Source: Tanypteryx hageni
Lineage: Eukaryota; Arthropoda; Insecta; Odonata; Petaluridae
Direction of reading: 5' to 3'
Assembly (NCBI GenBank): GCA_028673005.1
Contig: CM054117.1
Location: 52,761,370 to 52,825,369, forward strand
Length of the DNA stretch: 64,000 bases
Below are positions 47,546 to 59,930 of the stretch, in pieces (positions within the stretch are counted from its first letter, which is position 1; every line of letters begins with the position of its first letter). The notes under the pieces were generated by a model. The model worked only from the letters and a program-made list of their open reading frames with translations. It was not told the DNA's origin and searched no databases. Both the position numbers and the translations under genes were made by a program.

Positions 47546-50500
47546 AAATATTTAGTTTTCCGTTTGAATATATTTGTAATGTTTTTATAACGCTTAATTA
47601 CGAAATTTGGGAACACAAAGAGCAACTCATCCACGTTGACATCAAATCTATTAAAGCCAATATAAGTAATCGCCGCACCACTTTTTATTTAAAATAGTTA
47701 TGTGGAAAGTAGGCATCATAAGTTCCGTTCGGATCGCCTTGTTTCGGATGATATAACGAACGATGCATGACAATTTCCCTCCTATAAATCATGTTTCAAA
47801 TTTCGGTTGTAATTATCATATTTCCGTTAGTTGTAATGAAAGCTAAAAATGACATTTTTTATTTAGTAGTTTCAAATGAAGATAAAAGAAACAATGGTTC
47901 CATCAGTAACCGTATAGAATGTGTTTTAGGCATAATTTTATTCAGGTAGGATTTTTTGAGCTTGCTAAATAAATTTATTATTGCATTCCATCGGAAAGTC
48001 GCCCATCTCTCGCATCGCGCGCTACATGCCGTCCCGGATTTTATTTCCATCCACCTGTTATTTTTCGGCTTTCATTTATCCATTCTATCGAATTTTAATC
48101 ATTTTTCAAAAGTGTTCCCTATTTTTTTTCTTATCGAATCGTCAAGTCTTTCTCCTTGCAATGGCCGTTTGTTTTTCTTTCCAAATTCTTGTCTCTCTTA
48201 TTTTCTCGTAGAGACATTCTTTTCTCTAGCCTCCGTTCTTTCTCTTGTTTTCTACAGGTCTGGTCCATCAAATTAGAAAGTTCTTTGTGTTAGAGGAATT
48301 TCATTAGAAAACGCCGAATTCCTTTGTAGGAGCCGTCCTCTTTCATTTTGAATCGTAAATCTCTGCGATCGATATTCTTTTTCCATCATTATAAATTTTT
48401 ATGCGAGCTAATTTGGAAAATTTTCTCCTTCCTTCAGTTGCTGTTAGTTAAAAAAAACACATTAATTAAAACTGGAATAAATGTAATCTTTATCATTTGG
48501 TTCAACTATGCTCAACTGAAAATATTTATAAATTTTTGGATAAATTTTTTGTGATTAATATATGCAGTATTTTATCAGTTACAATTTTTCCAATTGGTGA
48601 GAATCACAAAATTTCAATAAAGCAGTTGAATTTGAAATCATTCTGTAATAATAAGACGTTCATTAGCGTAAGAAAATTTAAATTGAAGGATTTTTCTTAA
48701 ATTATCATCGTTATATACCATGCGACTCATGATTAATCGCTAATTATGTCTTCTGTTTCCAATTTCTGGCGACTTACATATATGACAGCACCTGTTCCTA
48801 TAGCTTCGTTCTGCTTCCCCTAGTATCTTATCTAGGATATCTCCTTTGATTCGCAATACTTCTTCCTCAAAAAACTAATCTAATTACTCCTGCTGCCTCT
48901 ATCTTATGCAATCATTAACATTTCATCCTTCTTCCAAGGTATTGGGCAAATGTTCTGAATTGGGACCTTCATCATCCTATTTTTTTAATGCCGTCAAGCA
49001 TTTTTCACTTAGATTGGATCGTTAAAATGTTTTCGTGGAATCTCGACGGGGTAAAATGAATAAATGATTTTGATTTAATGCGATTTCATCGTCTGAGTAA
49101 ACACGTTCTTATTCACATGGATATATGGGATGCGTGATAGATGAACGTCGTAAAATATTTTTAATATAAGAAACACACGAGGGGCGCGTTGTGGAAGTTC
49201 GATATAACTTGTCGCGATAAAAACATTTTTTCAATCTAATTTTAACCTTAATAAAACAATTCCAGTTGTATCACCCTGTTTGAATCGATATCACGCGTCA
49301 CTCTTGATTACAACGATCCATGTTTAGAAAATTGTCGAATGAATGTCTAATTGAATCATGACGCAGGACCATGCATATGGACGTAAATAAATAAGCCATT
49401 CGCAACTTGCTACTTTATGAAGCGGATTCGATTAAGCCGACACGTCATAAATATCAATTCTCTTACCTTGATGGAGAATAGAGTGGCCTGTTGAGGCATG
49501 TGAAACTTATCTCGATGGATATCAAAAAGCAAATAAAAGCATTCACCTTGGAAACCGTATGTAAATTCATCGACGTGAGCGTCAACTGTAGTAATAAATT
49601 TCAACGTCGGGTGAAAATATAAGTTCACTTCAGTGATGTTATCTTTTGGATAACAGTTGGTATTATTACGATCTCTTCTTACCATCTCGTTTTAATTTTC
49701 ATACAGAAAAGTCATATCGATACTTGTCACGTCTGTTTGTGCGTATTAACTTATGCTGCGTCTATTTCTTTCATTAGTTTCGTCGTTAGGATCAACGCAA
49801 TTGAAGAGAAGCGGAAAAACCTATCATTACAGCCGTCGTGCGTGAAAGTTAATCCTAATCTTTGACACATCGATTATTTGCACCAAGAACACTTGAAAAT
49901 CGCTTATGATATTTTTGGTTTATATCATTCACACATTCATTTCGATTGTGCATAATAATTACAATAAGAGGCCCTTGCTAACAAACGTGAAACGTTTAAC
50001 ATTACATTCGAACGTGTTAATTTTATTTTATCCGGTGAAATTTCTTACGAGACAAATACAATCTGACTATATGAGGTAAACTATTTGGAATCATTTTGAA
50101 ATTTACTTTTATAGTTGGATTTATTTAAAGTATATTAAGTTAATTCGTTCCCATGACATCCACTAGATCTGTAAAAACATTTTAAAAAATCTAATTAAGC
50201 TGTAAACTTATAATTTTCCACTCAAAATTCTGCGAAAACTCTTCCGTGAAAATGAATGCGCATTGGACGATATCGGATCATTTGGATTGAATCGAATTCA
50301 TTCATCGAGAAAAGGTATTATTTAATGAAGGGGTAAAATTTAATTTTACAGGAATTTCACGGCTATCACGCACGCGATTTTTACACATGCATACATGCTC
50401 AGATAGTCGAGAATGAATTTTAATCGAAAAGATTGTTTGGTATTTGACTTATTTCCGGTCGCTAATAAATTTTCTTGATGAAGGTAATTAATTAAGCACC

Positions 50501-50690
50501 TTTCCATCTCCTGGATACCTTAAATTTCAGTTATTTGTTTACTTATTTGCTTATTCAATTTGATTATTTATTTATTTATTTAACCATTTATATTTTAGTT
50601 ACAAATGATAAATTGGCCCGGAGAACACCGATTGATATTCTCCATATTTATTTTACAACTCGGCTTCATCTAATCTATCCATATCCCAAG
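47546..50690. other. AT-rich, no supported gene
   Basis: A modest pyrimidine tract occurs at 48040-48265. The 91-codon minus frame at 49410-49685 has no recognisable domain. No RNA gene or transposon end was seen. Confidence 0.5.
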
Positions 50691-51070
50691 GGAAAAATTC
50701 CCCCTTGAGGTCCACGATGCAGCCTTTCACAACCCCCATTCAAATCTCTGAAGATGCGGCTCTCTCTCCTACTTTTTCCTCCCTCCTTCTCTCACCCTCC
50801 TTCTACCCAGCTAGCTGTATCCTCACTCACAGTCCGCCCCCTCTCACGAAATGGAGTGAAGCTTTCAAAAGAGCCTTTACTACTTTTCAACATTGCCTCT
50901 ATTTTCTCTCTCCTCTCCCTTTCTCTATCTCTTCCTTCCTCCCACTCCTTTTCTCTCCCTCCTCGTCTCTTTTTCCCTTTTCCATCTACCCTCTTATCCT
51001 CTCTTTTCCCCGCGAATTCCTTCTACCCCACTTTACCCTTTCTTCCCAAAATTTCCCTCTCCATTAACTC
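50690..51070. repeat. Pyrimidine-rich tract, + strand
   Basis: CT-rich over about 350 bp, with three frames in different registers (109-153 codons), all low complexity. Confidence 0.65.
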
Positions 51071-51238
51071 TCCGTCTATGTACGCCCCAAGCCTTCAATA
51101 TATCCGAACGTCCAGTGTGGTCAATGGCCCCCTCGGACTTGGAGAGAGTATTGGGATGGAGTACCGTCAATTTTTTGTTCGTTTACGTTTACTGCTCCTT
51201 CAGAATGTTGAGTGAAAAATGACTGGAAGATACATATA

Positions 51239-51240
<2 letters not shown>

Positions 51241-51298
<58 letters not shown>
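51241..51298. repeat. (TA)n microsatellite
   Basis: About 55 bp of TA dinucleotides with one interruption, abutting the SINE that follows. Confidence 0.95.
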
Positions 51299-51535
51299 GG
51301 GGTGCCGGTGTATTGGTTAGGACGTTGACTGCTACTCACATGCTGCTTGTAAAGGCAGCGGGCGCGAATCCTGTGCAAGTAGGATTTTTTCCAAGGTCGC
51401 CCGGTGTAGGAGGCAGAATGGACTCCCCAGACATGGTAGACTCAGAGCCCGTCTCGCCTAAACCAGTCATCGGGCAGGATGGACTCTAGGCGGCACCTTG
51501 GACTATATAATAGAGTCCGTCTTGCCTATATGAAA
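51299..51535 (+). mobile_element. tRNA-derived SINE, copy with palindromic tail
   Basis: A-box-like TATTGGTTAGGACG (about 51310) and B-box-like GGGCGCGAATCC (51360-51371) are followed by GGATTTTTTCC and GGTCGCCCGG, which also follow the B box in the SINE at 59931. The tail differs: GGCAGGATGGACTCTA (51473-51488) faces TAGAGTCCGTCTTGCC (51511-51526) as an inverted repeat. The same inverted repeat occurs at 53888-53936. Confidence 0.75.
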
Positions 51536-51539
51536 TATA

Positions 51540-52365
51540 TATATTTTGATTTGTTCAAGTTTTCGTGCATATTTTGATTTTAACGCGCATCTCAAGATTT
51601 CTCTTGAAATATACAATAACAAAACTTTGATTTTGATAGTTTTTAAATTTATCAACTATTATTACAAACCAATAAGAATTGAACAAAAAGACTTCATGTT
51701 CAATAATAATTCATTATATATTTATACAGATTGTAGAAATTATTTATTTTGGTTTTCCTTTTTTAGTTGAAAAATATTATAGGAAGCATAAACAATTCAC
51801 AGACTCATCGCACATCCTGGTCCTATACACTTTTTTGACACGAAATTTCCAGAAATTGAAGATTTTCACCCATTTTAGTGGATTATATAGTATTTAAAAG
51901 TTTTTGCTAATTATGGCTTTTAAGTAATTTATTATTTTGATTCGCCAATTTTAATTTGAAATAATATAATAAAAGAATATATCTACAAATTTTAAAATTT
52001 TAATGATGAACATTAAGAAAATATTTTTAATTTTTTATGTTTTTGCCATGTGAGGTTTCAATTCGGGTTATTAAGTTAACAAAGGCTTTTTTACAAGTTT
52101 ATGATGCTAAAACCGTATTCTCTTTCGCAGTCGACGATGGAGGGTATCAACTATTCCTAGATTTTTGTGAAAAACGTTTTAATATATGCACCATTTTTAG
52201 GCACGTTTCTCTTAGAAGCTAACAAGATGGAAAAGTATACTCCATAAATGCAATACACAGAGATTTCAAAGGCAATCATTATGGGAAATACATAGCATAA
52301 AGCGGCATCGAAAAATTAGGCGCTTCGTGAATTTTTATCGCCGCAACAATAAGTCGTAATTATGT
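51540..52365. other. AT-rich, no supported feature
   Basis: Three + frames of 61-74 codons have no recognisable content. Confidence 0.5.
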
Positions 52366-52367
52366 GG

Positions 52368-52409
52368 TTTCGCGGCCTTTTACAAGGTATAAATAACGCC
52401 CTTCATCAG
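52368..52409 (-). ncRNA. Second hammerhead-like motif (weak)
   Basis: On the minus strand CTGATGA (52409-52403) is followed by AAGGGCG, about 20 nt, GGCCGC and GAAAC (GAAA at 52371-52368). A 3-bp GGC/GCC stem II is possible but does not sit directly on the core. No clear stem I or III was found. Confidence 0.15.
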
Positions 52410-52439
52410 AGTATAGTTTTTAATGTATAACTCAAAGAT

Positions 52440-52715
52440 TAGTGCGCTTAAAACGCAGAAATAATCGACATTGCATACATTTTTTGAGCAAAGCAAATTC
52501 GATAATTGATTATCGTGCTTAAAAATCAATTGTACTCAAAATTATACACGATCCGGACTCAACTTGAGAGAAGATACATTCGATAATTGAAAACAGTTAA
52601 ACAAACTTCGCGATCTGAATAATACGCATCAAACGAAATTGTGCTTAGAATTGCATACAATGTTTCTTACTTAACTTAAAAGAAACAACATTCCATAATG
52701 GAAAGCAATAAAAAA
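52440..52715. repeat. Degenerate tandem repeat, about three units
   Basis: Three segments share GTGCTTAAAA/GTGCTTAGAA, then CATACA or ATACAC, then ACTTAA/AGAGAA, and in two units ATTCGATAATTGA. Units are spaced about 75-130 bp apart and well diverged. Confidence 0.5.
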
Positions 52716-53855
52716 TGTCTAGAAAACCCTTACGAGTAAATAGGATTATTTGCGTGTTTGAATTATTACGTAATCGTATGATTACATATGTAGTGGATTG
52801 GAATTAATTGAAGTACCGTATCGTGTACTTAGCCCAATAAAAACTATTAATTCTATTCTATTACAGGAAAATTACAATTTTCCGGATTAAAATAAATTAT
52901 TTGGGCCAATACGGCACGGATTATTATTTACTCTTAGACAAAAATGAAAAAGCATCTGTAAATTGTGTATCCTTCCTAATTTTAAAAAAATTCTTAGTTG
53001 TAATAGAAACTTGAATGCATGCGCCTTCACTTGATGGTATTCCATCATAAGAAAACACGAGAAAATTAACTTTTATGTTGGACAGACTGGGAGAAAATTC
53101 AACATTACGTGCAAAGAATATTTGAAGGTATTCCAGAGTAACAACCTCAAACTCCCCCTTTTCCAAGCATTTGTTAATTTATAAATACAGTAGTAGTTTA
53201 AATATAGAAATTTGCAACTTTGCCGGAAAAGGACTCGAACATAACGCTTTATAGCAATTATAAATCCTAAAATGTAACAAAGATAATAACTTAACGATGT
53301 TAAATGAGTATTTGTACCTTTCCCCTTCTCCTTTCTTACTGGCCGTCGTTAATCTGCCTGAAACCACACACCCTCCCCTCCCCACCTCTAGCCAATAGTG
53401 TCGTTCTCATTCCTTCTTTTCAAGACTGCCTTAACTCTCTCCCTCTCCCGTGCCTAACCTATATATAGCTTGTTTTTGATACCATAATAATGGTAATTTA
53501 AAAAATAAAAAATAATAATAATAAAATATATAAGAATAATAAACAATAAAAAAACCAGGCCAACCTACCTTATTCTACTCAATTTATTTATATATATATA
53601 TATATTTTTAATGAAACGTATCTAGTTTTCTTATTGTTAATGGTTAATTTCAATGTTTACTCCGCCTTAAGGCCACACTGTTTAGTATTAGATTATGTCA
53701 TAAATACCCCTTTTTGCACTATTACTTCGGCTGTTATAGTGAGGCACTACTCACGAAGACAGCCCACGCTTGGTCCTTCAGACGGTAATAACACAGATTT
53801 GGGATTTGGGAAATACATAAAATACAAACAAATACAAACTTTGGCAAATAAAAAT
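52716..53855. other. No supported gene
   Basis: AT-rich. A short pyrimidine tract occurs at 53390-53450, an A/T-rich (AAT)n-like run at 53500-53550 and (TA)n at 53588-53606. The 80-codon minus frame (52924-53166) is unremarkable. Confidence 0.5.
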
Positions 53856-53859
53856 ATAT

Positions 53860-54075
53860 ATTTCATAGAGACTGCCCTGCCCAAACCAGGCAAGACGGAC
53901 TCTAGAGTCTACTCTGTCTATAGTCCATCCTGCCTGCCATACCGGCCCCCTGTTTGTGTGGTTTGAAGAGACCGCACAAATTTAGCGTTCCGTCCTTCGG
54001 AAGGGACGTTAAACAGTGGCCCCCTTGGTGCTCATCGCAAATATTCATATCTCATTGTAATAAGAATCTAAATCT
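53860..54075 (+). mobile_element. SINE tail plus palindromic module
   Basis: GGCAAGACGGACTCTA (53889-53904) faces TAGTCCATCCTGCCTG (53921-53936) as an inverted repeat, like that in the 51.3-kb SINE. It is followed by CCGGCCCCCTGTTTGTG and a core with CCGTCCTTCGGAAGGGACG and GGCCCCCTTGGTGCTC (53989-54033), shared with the SINE at 59931-60175. The tRNA-like head is missing or degraded. Confidence 0.65.
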
Positions 54076-54084
54076 AGGACTGGT

Positions 54085-54400
54085 TTCTCTTTTTCCTTCC
54101 AGTTTTCCTTTTAATACGCCTTTAATCATGCTCTCTCTCGCTCTCTCCTCAGTTAACGCCCTGTCGAGTTCTTCATTATCTATTTTACAATCTGCACAAT
54201 TATTCGCTTTTCTTCAATTCTTCCTTGTACTTTGTAATTTTTCATTCCATTTGCCCATCTTATCTTCAGCATTATTCGCCATGCCCACATTTCGAACCTT
54301 TCCATTATTTTATATCATTTACTTCGAGCGCCCATGTTTCAACTCCATACAAAGCGATACATAGCATTTTACCAATTTCTACCGTGCGTCATCGTTTATT
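54085..54400 (-). pseudogene. Non-LTR retrotransposon C-terminal fragment, copy 3
   Basis: The minus-strand translation keeps ALYGVETWAL, followed by broken versions of the RRMLKIKW and KRKANWVGHYL regions with many stops. It is the most decayed of the four copies. Confidence 0.65.
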
Positions 54401-54499
54401 TTTTTCATTAGAAGAAGCTAGTGGAAGTTGTTACTACAAAGTCCAGAAAAAATCAGTTCCGAAACTTTTGGGTCACACCTTGTATGCATGTATAAGCAC

Positions 54500-55020
54500 A
54501 CGCACGTTATATCCCTCTTAACCACAACTCCATTTCCATCCTTTCTCCGCTGCCTTTGCCTCTATCTATCCCTAAATCTATGCTCAACTAACCCCAAACT
54601 ACTCCTCTCTCCTCATTTCAAATATCTCTCCCCCCCCTCTCTCTCTCTCCACCTCTTCCCTTTAGCTTCATAACATACTACTTTTCCTCGGACCTCGTAA
54701 CTTTGCTACTCTCCCTCTAAAGCCTTCTTCCTGCCCAACTCTTCCTGTTTCGCTGCCAACGGCCCTCTCCTTTCTCCCTCTCTCGCTTCCCTCTCTAACT
54801 TCTCCCTTTTCCTCACTCCATTTCCGCACCCAGTTCGTTCCCTGACCCGCTTGATCTTCTTCTTCCTTCGCAAGCTCAAACACAATTTTCCTCCGTCTTC
54901 ACCCTTGAGATTTATAAAATCCTTTTTCTTCGCCGCTTTTCTCTTTTTCTAATTCTCCCGCCCGCCCGCTCCTTCTTCCTTTACGTCTCAGTTCCTATTT
55001 ATAACCTCTCTCTAGTTCAA
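54500..55020. repeat. Pyrimidine-rich tract, + strand
   Basis: CT-rich with no recognisable coding. Frames on both strands are low complexity. Confidence 0.6.
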
Positions 55021-55980
55021 AACGTTTTAAGACATTAATGGACACTCTCAGCTGTATTCGACGCTTTAGGTGCGTCCATACATTTACCTCTAGGCCATAT
55101 TCATGTCGCTTTGGCGCGATTTTTTCTCGTAATCTCTCCGGCAACACTGTTTTCCTCTTAAAAGCTATTTTTTCAGTCTTTATTACTCGGCTGTATTATT
55201 AGCTTTCTGCTTTCAAATGGGAGTCTGATTTACGATTTGATGTAGATATTTTCATGCATTCAGGTTGGTCTGGATTTACGACTCTTTTTTTCGTTATGGT
55301 AAATTCTACGAATTATCCCTTGGGAGAGTCTATAAAAAGGTACTAGATATACTTGAATTTTTCTTTAGCGCTTACTGCTAAAATATAATGTAATTTATTT
55401 GTTTTTCGAAATTTTAGTTCGATGTTCGTAACTATAACTATATTAGTTAAGCATATGGTTTGGCATTCAAAAAACTCCATTAACAAGTGCTAGCAGGAAA
55501 TCCTAAAATGATATTCGTAAATTACTCTTAATGCAATGATTTAAACAGTTTAATAAAAATTCCAGTTTATTTTTAGCAAATGGATAACATTATTTTCGCA
55601 ATTTTTGTCTTTGAGAAACCTTATTTGTTATATGATACACAATTCAGAAAATTTTATCGCAGTCTTATGGTAAGAGGCATGGGCATGCCTATTTTAACGA
55701 AAGTGCACTTTTATAGCATTCGCTTTGGATTACCTTTACTTCCACACAGAAATGCAAGGTATTGACGGTTTTATAACAAATCAGTTTTCACAATCAAGTC
55801 CAGATGGAAATTCCTGGATATGCAAAAAATAAAATATAAACAAATGAGTAAAATATTTGATTTTTATTGCTTGGTACTTAGGACAGTTATCAGCTTTTCA
55901 CAGTCATTTCGATATTTTTTCGCGAGCCGCCTGCCTATGTTTTCATCTCTTCCGTATTTATTCGTGTTCGCTTTACGCGG
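55021..55980. other. AT-rich, no supported feature
   Basis: A 61-codon + frame (55580-55765) has no domain. Confidence 0.5.
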
Positions 55981-56370
55981 TAAATGAAAGCGGCGCTCGT
56001 AGTTCCTTAGTAATTCAATCTTCCTTTCCTTCCTTCTCTCCTCTCTCCCCGCCCTCCCTCTCATTCCGTCTTTCTCCCCTTACTCCGACATCCTCGCGAC
56101 GTTCTCGTCACTTCTCGACAGTCGCATAATCCTCCACTCCTCTCTCCACTTTTACGTTCAAAATCCCGTTATCTGCGAGAGATTCGCGAAATTACCAATT
56201 CTCTCCTTTTCATCCGGTTTAATTTTCATTACCAAACTCTCTTTCAAAGTCTTCCTCCCTAACTCTCTCCTTTCATTATTCCAATTTTTCCTCGTGCTCT
56301 TTCTCCTTTCTATCTTTACCTCTATTCGCGACAAGCTCGCGCCGATTCTCCATTTTTTTCGTCTTCTCTT
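55981..56370. repeat. Pyrimidine-rich tract, + strand
   Basis: CT-rich with CpGs, strongest at 56010-56140 and 56240-56320. Confidence 0.55.
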
Positions 56371-56950
56371 CCGTTCATTTACCGATGCCTGCGGGACGAG
56401 ATTGTGGCCGGGAAACAGTTCCTCCCTGCGTTCCAGAAGGTGGTAATTTACAGTCCGCGAGGGAAAAATCCTGTTATATCTTTCGGATAAAGGAGAGAAG
56501 CTCTTCTCGCTGCATCATCATGGACCGATTAGCAATATGTTGCGCGTGGGCGTGGGAATTTTTTTATGCTCTATTTTAAAGTGCGGCGCGAATTTAATCT
56601 TTGTAATAATCTTTCTCACTTTTCCATAGCGTTATTATCAACGAGATTGTGAAAAATTTCGTCGCCATGTAAACTTAATTTCCCTCTTAGAAAGAGTTCT
56701 TAGGCTCCCTTTGTGACTGAAATCAAAATGATTGGCTACGTTTCTGAAATCTACTGTCGGCGAATCACCGCTGATGTCGGCTGCGTTGTAACTTAAATGA
56801 GCAACATTTTATGGCTCATTTTATACGTATTTGTCAATTTGATTTCAAACATGAAGTAAGCTTTTCAATTGCATAGCTATCTTGATAACTTGTATTTCTG
56901 AACCTAGAATCTAAGTAACATATAGCATTTTAATTTTGAAACAAGAAAAA
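56371..56950. other. No supported feature
   Basis: A GC-richer 64-codon + frame (56385-56579) is present without recognisable homology. The rest is AT-rich. Confidence 0.45.
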
Positions 56951-56953
56951 AGC

Positions 56954-56998
56954 CTGCTATGACCGGGAATCGAACCCGAATCTTCCCGGTCATAGCAG
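56954..56998 (-). other. Perfect palindrome built on a tRNA T-arm
   Basis: A 15-bp perfect stem (56954-56968 CTGCTATGACCGGGA with 56984-56998) encloses a 15-nt loop. Read on the minus strand the right half of the sequence is CGGGTTCGATTCCCGG, a textbook tRNA T-arm with B box, followed by TCATAGCAG and a run of T (56945-56950), like a Pol III terminator. The left half mirrors the acceptor and T-stem. No D-arm or anticodon arm is present, so it is not a tRNA. Confidence 0.7.
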
Positions 56999-57000
56999 AC

Positions 57001-59930
57001 TGTTTTCTCTTTTCAAAATTATTCCCAAATTCACAGCTTATGCCTGTCTGCATAGAATCTTCGGATCGCTTTATTCCATCATATAGCATTATGTTTAGCT
57101 TGTTAGCTTTTGACGTTTATTTTCCTTAAAATTCGACCGTTGAAATCAGCGTTTATTTTTCCTAAGAATCGACAACGAATATCGACGTTTATTTTTATAC
57201 AATTTGTTAGGCTTGATCGTTTTCGACGTTTATATTAGCATGGAACTTTTATTGGCGGATAAATTCGAAGTATGACTCCCAAAAATATAATTTTTATAAA
57301 GGCGCGTTTGTGAAAACGCTATAGGGACATCTAGCGATCGGCATTTATTTTTCAGTCTGGGGAAGCACTTCTTTTTGCATCTTGGAGGAGGTCAGTAGAT
57401 CTTGTCGCGCAGAAAGCTCAAGAGACCTCCCCTGACTTTTCCGTTTGCTGGCTTATCTTATCATTAAACGACCCAAGTGCATAGGGATTACCAGAACTTG
57501 TCCATGATAAAGACGCAGTGCAATGAACCCATCATACTCTATAGTATAGCCTTTAGATCTCTCGGCAGCTCAGAATGGGTCCTTAAGACAAATACGTAAG
57601 GAACTTTAGAAAGCAAGGTGTAGGGAATTCCGAATTGAGTGTGGTATTCTGGTATGACAAATATCTATCTATTTTCTATTTCGTTTTGGATGTTTACTGC
57701 TATAAATATTAATTTTGAATATAGTAATCCTGATTCAAAAGTCATGACGCATAATTTCGTGGAAAAAGTAGTAGTGAAAAATCAAAAATTCATTTCGGGC
57801 GAAATTGGAATTATTGCGAATTCGATGTTTATCGGCATTTATCGATTGAAATCAAATTCTACCAAGCCTAATTATGTTGCCTACTTGGTATCTACTCTCC
57901 TTCTTCATCTTCCTTCCTCTCTCTTGCATCCTCAAAAGAAAGCTTTTTTCTCCTTCCAACAGAAACAAAACTGTTAAACTTCCCTTAAAAAAATTATCCA
58001 AGAGGCAAAAGCGAAAGTAATTTGTTGTATAAACCGAGGACGTTTAATCTATCCAGTTCTGAGGGCTTAATTTTTCAACTTTTGGGACCAAGAAACTCTT
58101 TGAAAGAAAGATTAATACATCTGGCTTTGATGAAAGTATTGCTCCTGCGTGATGCTTAAGTAAAAATAATCAGAACGTAACTAATATCAAGACTGTCATT
58201 GCATTTCAACTCCCACGTCGAATAAAGGAAGCATACTTTAAGGCAACCCAATGTTTTTAATTTTCCGATGGGAAAGTTTGCTCAAAGAGGAAACTTGATA
58301 TTGAATCGTCGCTATTAACTGCGTTATCAAAATTTATTTTGCACAAAATATATATTATGGTAGTTGATTGGTTTGCGCCAATTACTGCAAAATTTAAATT
58401 TTTTTAGTTTCTGCATGAGAAAAATTATAATTCTACAATGATTTCCAAGTTGACGCCATAAATTCTTTCGGTATCGCTAACAAGAAACATTTGTAGAGTA
58501 AATATTGCTTTTTTTGCATTAAGCATCAGTTTTATCTTATTCTATTGATAATCTACCAAATGCGTTTAATTCAAAATATCAATTTTAAACTCTCCCACTA
58601 ATGGTACTAGTAATTGCTTTAAAGTTGTTAAAGATAAACTTGATGTTATTGACCTTTTCATGACTCCATGTTAATAAAAGAACATCCGCTTAAACATATA
58701 TAACCCGAGATACCCATATTTATGGTAACACTTTTTCATTTGGAAATTTACTGCAGGATAACTTTAAAGATTTTATCGAAACTTATGAACTCGAAAATTG
58801 CCAAACTTGTCTTTCCCCATACATTGCGCGAAGAATATAATTTATATTAAAGAAAACTATAAAATCAGTTCTTTGGAAAATTAAAACTCCCTGTTTTTCA
58901 TCCTCCGAAATTTTATTTTTCCGTTTGTCCCCTCGCGATTTATGACGTAGACACGTCATTGCGATGAGTCTTTTGACCATTCAGGAGGCAAAAACTTCCT
59001 TGGACTGCTTCTTCTTATGTAACAAAAATTGTCGAATGTAGTGGTTTTTAATTACGGTCTGAATGATAAAATTATCTTCTAGGTGTAATACTCTCGGCAC
59101 GCGTTTTTTCCATCTAGAATTCGTTTTAATTTCCCATATTACGAATTTCAAATGGATCTCGCGAGATAACGATTATGTACGAAACACGTGAGGAAAGATT
59201 TTCTAACGACGTTTCTCTTAATGTTTTTTCAAATGATACATCCTATGTATCAAAATTGGTGGAAAATTACATTGTTTTTTTCATATTATTCTATGTGATT
59301 AGTGGCATAGATTCAAATATCCGTTAATTAAGTCGTTCGATTTAATATGTTCGACGCCTATGCGGACTAAATGATGCGCTGATATGTAAAAGAAAATTTC
59401 GGTCAAATATTTTTATGGTAATGTAAACTCACTTTCAAGTAAATGATTTATGTGCATCAATGAAATTCCATAATTCCAAAAATAATTTAGATTTATTAAC
59501 ACTTCTAAGAAATTATTACTTCACACTAAAATTGATTTTTAAAATTTTATTAGTTGGATCAATTAAAATTTCCCCAAATAGCCAGATGAATACAAAATTA
59601 AGGCGTTTTTACGAATTATTATTATATCTCACCTACTTTTGATATTTTGTTTATATATCAACCTCTATAGATATTTATCGCCGCTGGAGTCTCACGAGGA
59701 CTTTCAGTATGCTTCATGTCCCTTTATATTGCTTACTTTGAAATTCATCTGGGCTTTCCCATAGACCAGTCTAATATTCACGCACCGTCCATGTACATAC
59801 ATTCTGATTAGGAAAAGAGAAAAATTTCCCGTTTTTTCTAATCTATCCCTCGATATTTTTGTTTACTTGGCTAAAATCAAACATTCATAATCTGTGATTT
59901 TGTTTTGAAATTTCAAAAACTGTATGGAGG
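57001..59930. other. AT-rich, no supported gene
   Basis: A 112-codon + frame (57639-57977) is the largest and has no recognisable domain. No RNA gene or transposon end was seen. Confidence 0.5.

Noticed and set aside
56950..57000. tRNA gene
   Set aside because: The T-arm is good, but there is no D-arm or anticodon arm; the 5' part is just the inverted copy of the 3' part.
57639..57977. 112-codon + frame
   Set aside because: No recognisable domain or splice context; AT-driven composition.
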